A stretch of DNA of 64,000 nt, taken from positions 1 through 64,000 of the forward strand of contig CABZSV010000002.1 in the NCBI GenBank assembly GCA_902528575.1. The letters are read 5' to 3'. This DNA comes from an uncultured Pelagibacteraceae bacterium (GTDB lineage Bacteria; Pseudomonadota; Alphaproteobacteria; Pelagibacterales; Pelagibacteraceae). The notes under the pieces are model-generated. The model was not told the origin of the DNA, searched no databases, and saw only the letters and a program-made list of their open reading frames with translations. Positions 61,876 through 64,000 of this stretch are shown here, piece after piece. Both the position numbers and the translations under genes were made by a program. The stretch's first letter is position 1; each line of letters opens with the position of its first letter.

Positions 61876-62991
61876 TTATAGTCCTGCTTTCATTGCTTCC
61901 CACTTCTCACTGATCTCAGTATTGTTATCAGCCCAGAAGAATGGGTCTACTAAGAAGTAATTCTTAGTGTTTGAAGGAGCTGTTGGCATTTGTGGCATCA
62001 TTTCAGTTTTACCATCTTTATACCATGGCTCACCAGCAGTAATTACATCAAGAGATGATTTTCTCCATGGAGCGTATGCAATGTACTTCGCGCTACCAGC
62101 TAACATTTCTGTATTAGTCATCATAGCTAAAGCCTTTTTAGCATTTGCTTCATCTGGTCCACCCTTAACAAGTGCAAAATATTCGTAGTCAAGACCTTGA
62201 CCATCCCATACCTGTACAAGTGGTGCACCTTCACCAACTATTGCATTAAAAAATCTTCCGTTCCAACCAGTTGCCATTACAACTTCACCACTCATCAAAA
62301 GTTCTGGTGGTTGAGCACCTGCTGACCAGAATACACATCCACCATTTGGATCTGTACATAATGCTTTGATTTTATTCATCGCTCTGTCGATTCCGCCATC
62401 TTCTAGAAGTTTTCTATAAACTCTAGTTCCACCGTCACCTAATTTAACTCCATCTGCAGCTAAAGCGATTTCTAAATTAGTTAAAGCACTGTTATAGATA
62501 GCTCTTTTTCCTGGGAACTTTTTAGTATTAAAGAAATCTTTAATAGTTTTTGGTGTGCCTTTAACATTGTTTTTATTATAAGCATAGTTCCAAGAATATA
62601 AAATGTTACCTACAGCACATTCACTTGGCATTCCTGTAAAGAAGTCTTCACTTGCAGGAGTTCCATCTGGTGCAGCAGGGAAGTCTTTGTCAAAATCAAA
62701 TTTAACAAATAAACCTTCATCACATCCGTTGATAGTATCGAATGCAAATAAGTCTATAATATCCCAAGTTATAGCACCCGCTTCTTTTTGTGCTTTGATT
62801 TCTGATAAACCACCAGAATAGTCAACCCAGTTGATTTCTATTCCAAGTGCTTTAGCAGTAGGATCACCATACCCAAGCTTTTGAGACTCTGTGTAAGCTC
62901 CACCCCATGATGCTACTGTAACAGCAAAGGCTGAAGAAGTTAGAGATACAACAAAAGAAAGAGCAAGTAATAATTTACTTATTTTTCTCAT
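61876..62991 (-). CDS. potD: Polyamine-type periplasmic substrate-binding protein (PotD-like)
   Basis: The 371-residue protein has a signal peptide (MRKISKLLLALSFVVSLTSSAFA, residues 1-23). The PotD/PotF-type start VTVASWGGAYTESQK then leads into ITWDIIDLFAFD, GNILYSWNYAYNK and GWNGRFFNAIVGEGAPLVQVWDGQ (in part). Aromatic and acidic residues suited to a polyamine pocket are present, but ligand specificity is not proved. It has the best ribosome site of the cluster (GGAGGAAT), a candidate promoter at 63038-63066 and an intrinsic terminator after it, so it is expected to be much more abundant than its permeases. Confidence 0.9.
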   Translation of the reverse strand: MRKISKLLLALSFVVSLTSSAFAVTVASWGGAYTESQKLGYGDPTAKALGIEINWVDYSGGLSEIKAQKEAGAITWDIIDLFAFDTINGCDEGLFVKFDFDKDFPAAPDGTPASEDFFTGMPSECAVGNILYSWNYAYNKNNVKGTPKTIKDFFNTKKFPGKRAIYNSALTNLEIALAADGVKLGDGGTRVYRKLLEDGGIDRAMNKIKALCTDPNGGCVFWSAGAQPPELLMSGEVVMATGWNGRFFNAIVGEGAPLVQVWDGQGLDYEYFALVKGGPDEANAKKALAMMTNTEMLAGSAKYIAYAPWRKSSLDVITAGEPWYKDGKTEMMPQMPTAPSNTKNYFLVDPFFWADNNTEISEKWEAMKAGL

Positions 62992-63037
62992 TATTCCTCC
63001 GTTTAAACGTTGATATAAATTAATTTATATAAGTAAA

Positions 63038-63066
63038 AGTACAACAAATAGGGATGATTAAGTCAA
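63038..63066 (-). promoter_or_regulatory. Candidate promoter of the polyamine-binding-protein gene
   Basis: Read on the minus strand, TTGACT (plus 63061-63066) and TGTACT (plus 63038-63043) are exactly 17 bases apart, 47 bases upstream of the start codon. Between it and the gene lies the perfect 18-base palindrome ATATAAATTAATTTATAT at 63013-63030. Spacing and boxes closely mirror the tmoX promoter candidate. Confidence 0.5.
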
Positions 63067-63119
63067 CAGCTGATTTTGTCATTAGTTACTTGTATTAGAT
63101 GTACGTGTTTTAAATAGGA

Positions 63120-64000
63120 TTATTTTGGGTCTAATGCTCTAGCATCAATACTATTCCAACCTATATTTATATCTTGACTAACTTTTAGTTCTAAATTGGA
63201 TGTACTGTTAGGAACTTTAAGAATAAACTCCGAGCTTCCTAAAAGATTTAATCTAACCCTTGTATGATCTCCATGATAGATTACTTCTTCTATCTTTCCA
63301 GTAAACATATTATCCATCTTCTCACTTGGATTTATTAAAGCTCTTTCAGGTCTCAATGATACAGTTGTTTTTTCTCCTTTTGACTTAACAGATATTGGGT
63401 TTGCTAGTATCTCCGAGTTTGCTAATTTAACTTTGCATTTGTCTTTATCGATGTCCACAACTTCACCATTAAAGGTATTATTTTCACCTATGAACTCAGC
63501 AACAAAAGAGTTCACTGGTTTCTCATAAAGTTCAGCTGGATCTGAAAGTTGTTGAACTTTCCCATCATTAAATACTGCAATTCTATTTGACATTGTTAAT
63601 GCCTCACTTTGATCATGAGTTACATATACAACTGTTACTCCAATACTTTCATGAATATGTTTAATTTCATATTGCATACTTTCTCTCAAATTTTTATCTA
63701 ACGCTCCTAGAGGTTCATCCATCAAAACAACTGCTGGGTCAAATACTAAAGCTCTTGCTACAGCAACCCTTTGTTGCTGACCACCTGAAAGTTGAGCTGG
63801 CATTCTAGTTTCAAAACCATTTAAAGAAACCATTGATAATGCTTTATCAACTTTTTTATCTATTTCATCTTTTTCAACTTTTCTTACTCTTAATGGAAAA
63901 GCTAAATTTTCATAAACTGTCATATGTGGAAACAATGCATAGTTTTGGAAAACCATACCAATACCTCTCTTATGCGGAGGAATGTTAGAAATTATATTTC
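63120..64000 (-). CDS. potA: Polyamine-type ABC transporter ATPase (PotA-like), 5' end outside window
   Basis: This is a partial gene: the minus-strand frame is open to base 64000, and the first in-window Met (63956) is internal. The visible part starts in the Q-loop region (IPPHKRGIGMVFQNYALFPH), so Walker A is outside the window. Signature LSGGQQQR, Walker B VVLMDEPLGALDKNLRE and H-loop VVYVTHDQSEALTM follow. The C-terminal TOBE-type domain (EFIGENNTFNGEVV, VSLRPERALINP) is normal for PotA-class importers. The binding-protein gene lies 128 bases downstream with its own promoter candidate. Confidence 0.93.
   Translation of the reverse strand, partial: NIISNIPPHKRGIGMVFQNYALFPHMTVYENLAFPLRVRKVEKDEIDKKVDKALSMVSLNGFETRMPAQLSGGQQQRVAVARALVFDPAVVLMDEPLGALDKNLRESMQYEIKHIHESIGVTVVYVTHDQSEALTMSNRIAVFNDGKVQQLSDPAELYEKPVNSFVAEFIGENNTFNGEVVDIDKDKCKVKLANSEILANPISVKSKGEKTTVSLRPERALINPSEKMDNMFTGKIEEVIYHGDHTRVRLNLLGSSEFILKVPNSTSNLELKVSQDINIGWNSIDARALDPK

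Noticed and set aside
1..64000. Search by eye for tRNA, rRNA, CRISPR repeats, insertion sequences, phage genes and classic riboswitches
   Set aside because: No gap is long enough for an array or large RNA, no tRNA-like cloverleaf was seen in the longer gaps, and no transposase or integrase motifs occur. Glycine- and SAM-type riboswitches known in SAR11 were considered upstream of the chimera, fhs and tdm, but no convincing conserved core was seen.

Overview
The window looks like a chromosomal segment of a SAR11-type marine alphaproteobacterium (Candidatus Pelagibacter or a close relative). The reasons are a very AT-rich sequence (roughly 30% G+C by eye), extremely tight packing with many 1-4 base gene overlaps, protein sequences of Pelagibacterales flavour, and a gene content dominated by methylated-amine and one-carbon metabolism plus ABC binding-protein transport. 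I see no rRNA, tRNA, CRISPR array, insertion sequence or prophage, and no gene-free stretch longer than about 140 bases.

Layout. 1-2.5 kb: the 3' part of a Rieske oxygenase, then a remarkable chimera that joins the first ~141 residues of a betaine-homocysteine methyltransferase in frame to the back of a DmdA/GcvT-like protein. 2.5-3.2 kb: a 36-residue membrane peptide and a YIP1-like membrane protein. 3.2-6.6 kb (minus): an unexplained four-gene operon with an M19-dipeptidase-like protein that lacks its first metal motif, a 553-residue unknown, a DUF3726 protein and a 55-residue putative zinc ribbon. 6.7-11.7 kb: purE-purK, an acetyltransferase, a cold-shock protein, an Asp/Glu racemase, two unknown genes and an EamA exporter. 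11.7-18.6 kb: four-subunit sarcosine oxidase-type genes divergent from fhs. 18.6-22 kb: a glutamine amidotransferase, an iron alcohol dehydrogenase and trimethylamine monooxygenase. 22-32 kb: gpsA, glpK and a TMAO-type ABC transporter (permease, ATPase, binding protein) divergent from TMAO demethylase (tdm). 32-43.5 kb: a small winged-helix protein, an FAD oxidoreductase, a glutamine-synthetase-like ligase, N-methylglutamate synthase-type mgsABC, an ammonium/methylammonium transporter, a second GlnT/GmaS-type ligase and diaminopropionate ammonia-lyase. 43.5-57.4 kb: photolyase, yjbQ, zapE, a cupin, BamB- and YfgM-like genes, aconitase, lysE, csaA, argE, aldehyde dehydrogenase, agmatinase, a putative metallopeptidase and a cyclophilin. 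57.4-64 kb (minus): a fatty-acid oxidation protein and a polyamine-type ABC transporter, whose ATPase runs off the window.

Read together, 11.7-42.4 kb is a methylamine super-cluster. TMA is oxidised by Tmm to TMAO, or TMAO is imported by TmoXVW. Tdm removes one methyl group as formaldehyde. Methylamine is captured by a GmaS-type ligase, converted by MgsABC to N-methylglutamate, and oxidised by a SoxBDAG/MgdABCD-type enzyme that passes C1 to tetrahydrofolate. Fhs then handles formyl-THF. The dimethylamine to methylamine step is not recognisable here. Pathway assignments rest on family recognition and neighbourhood, not on experiments with this DNA.
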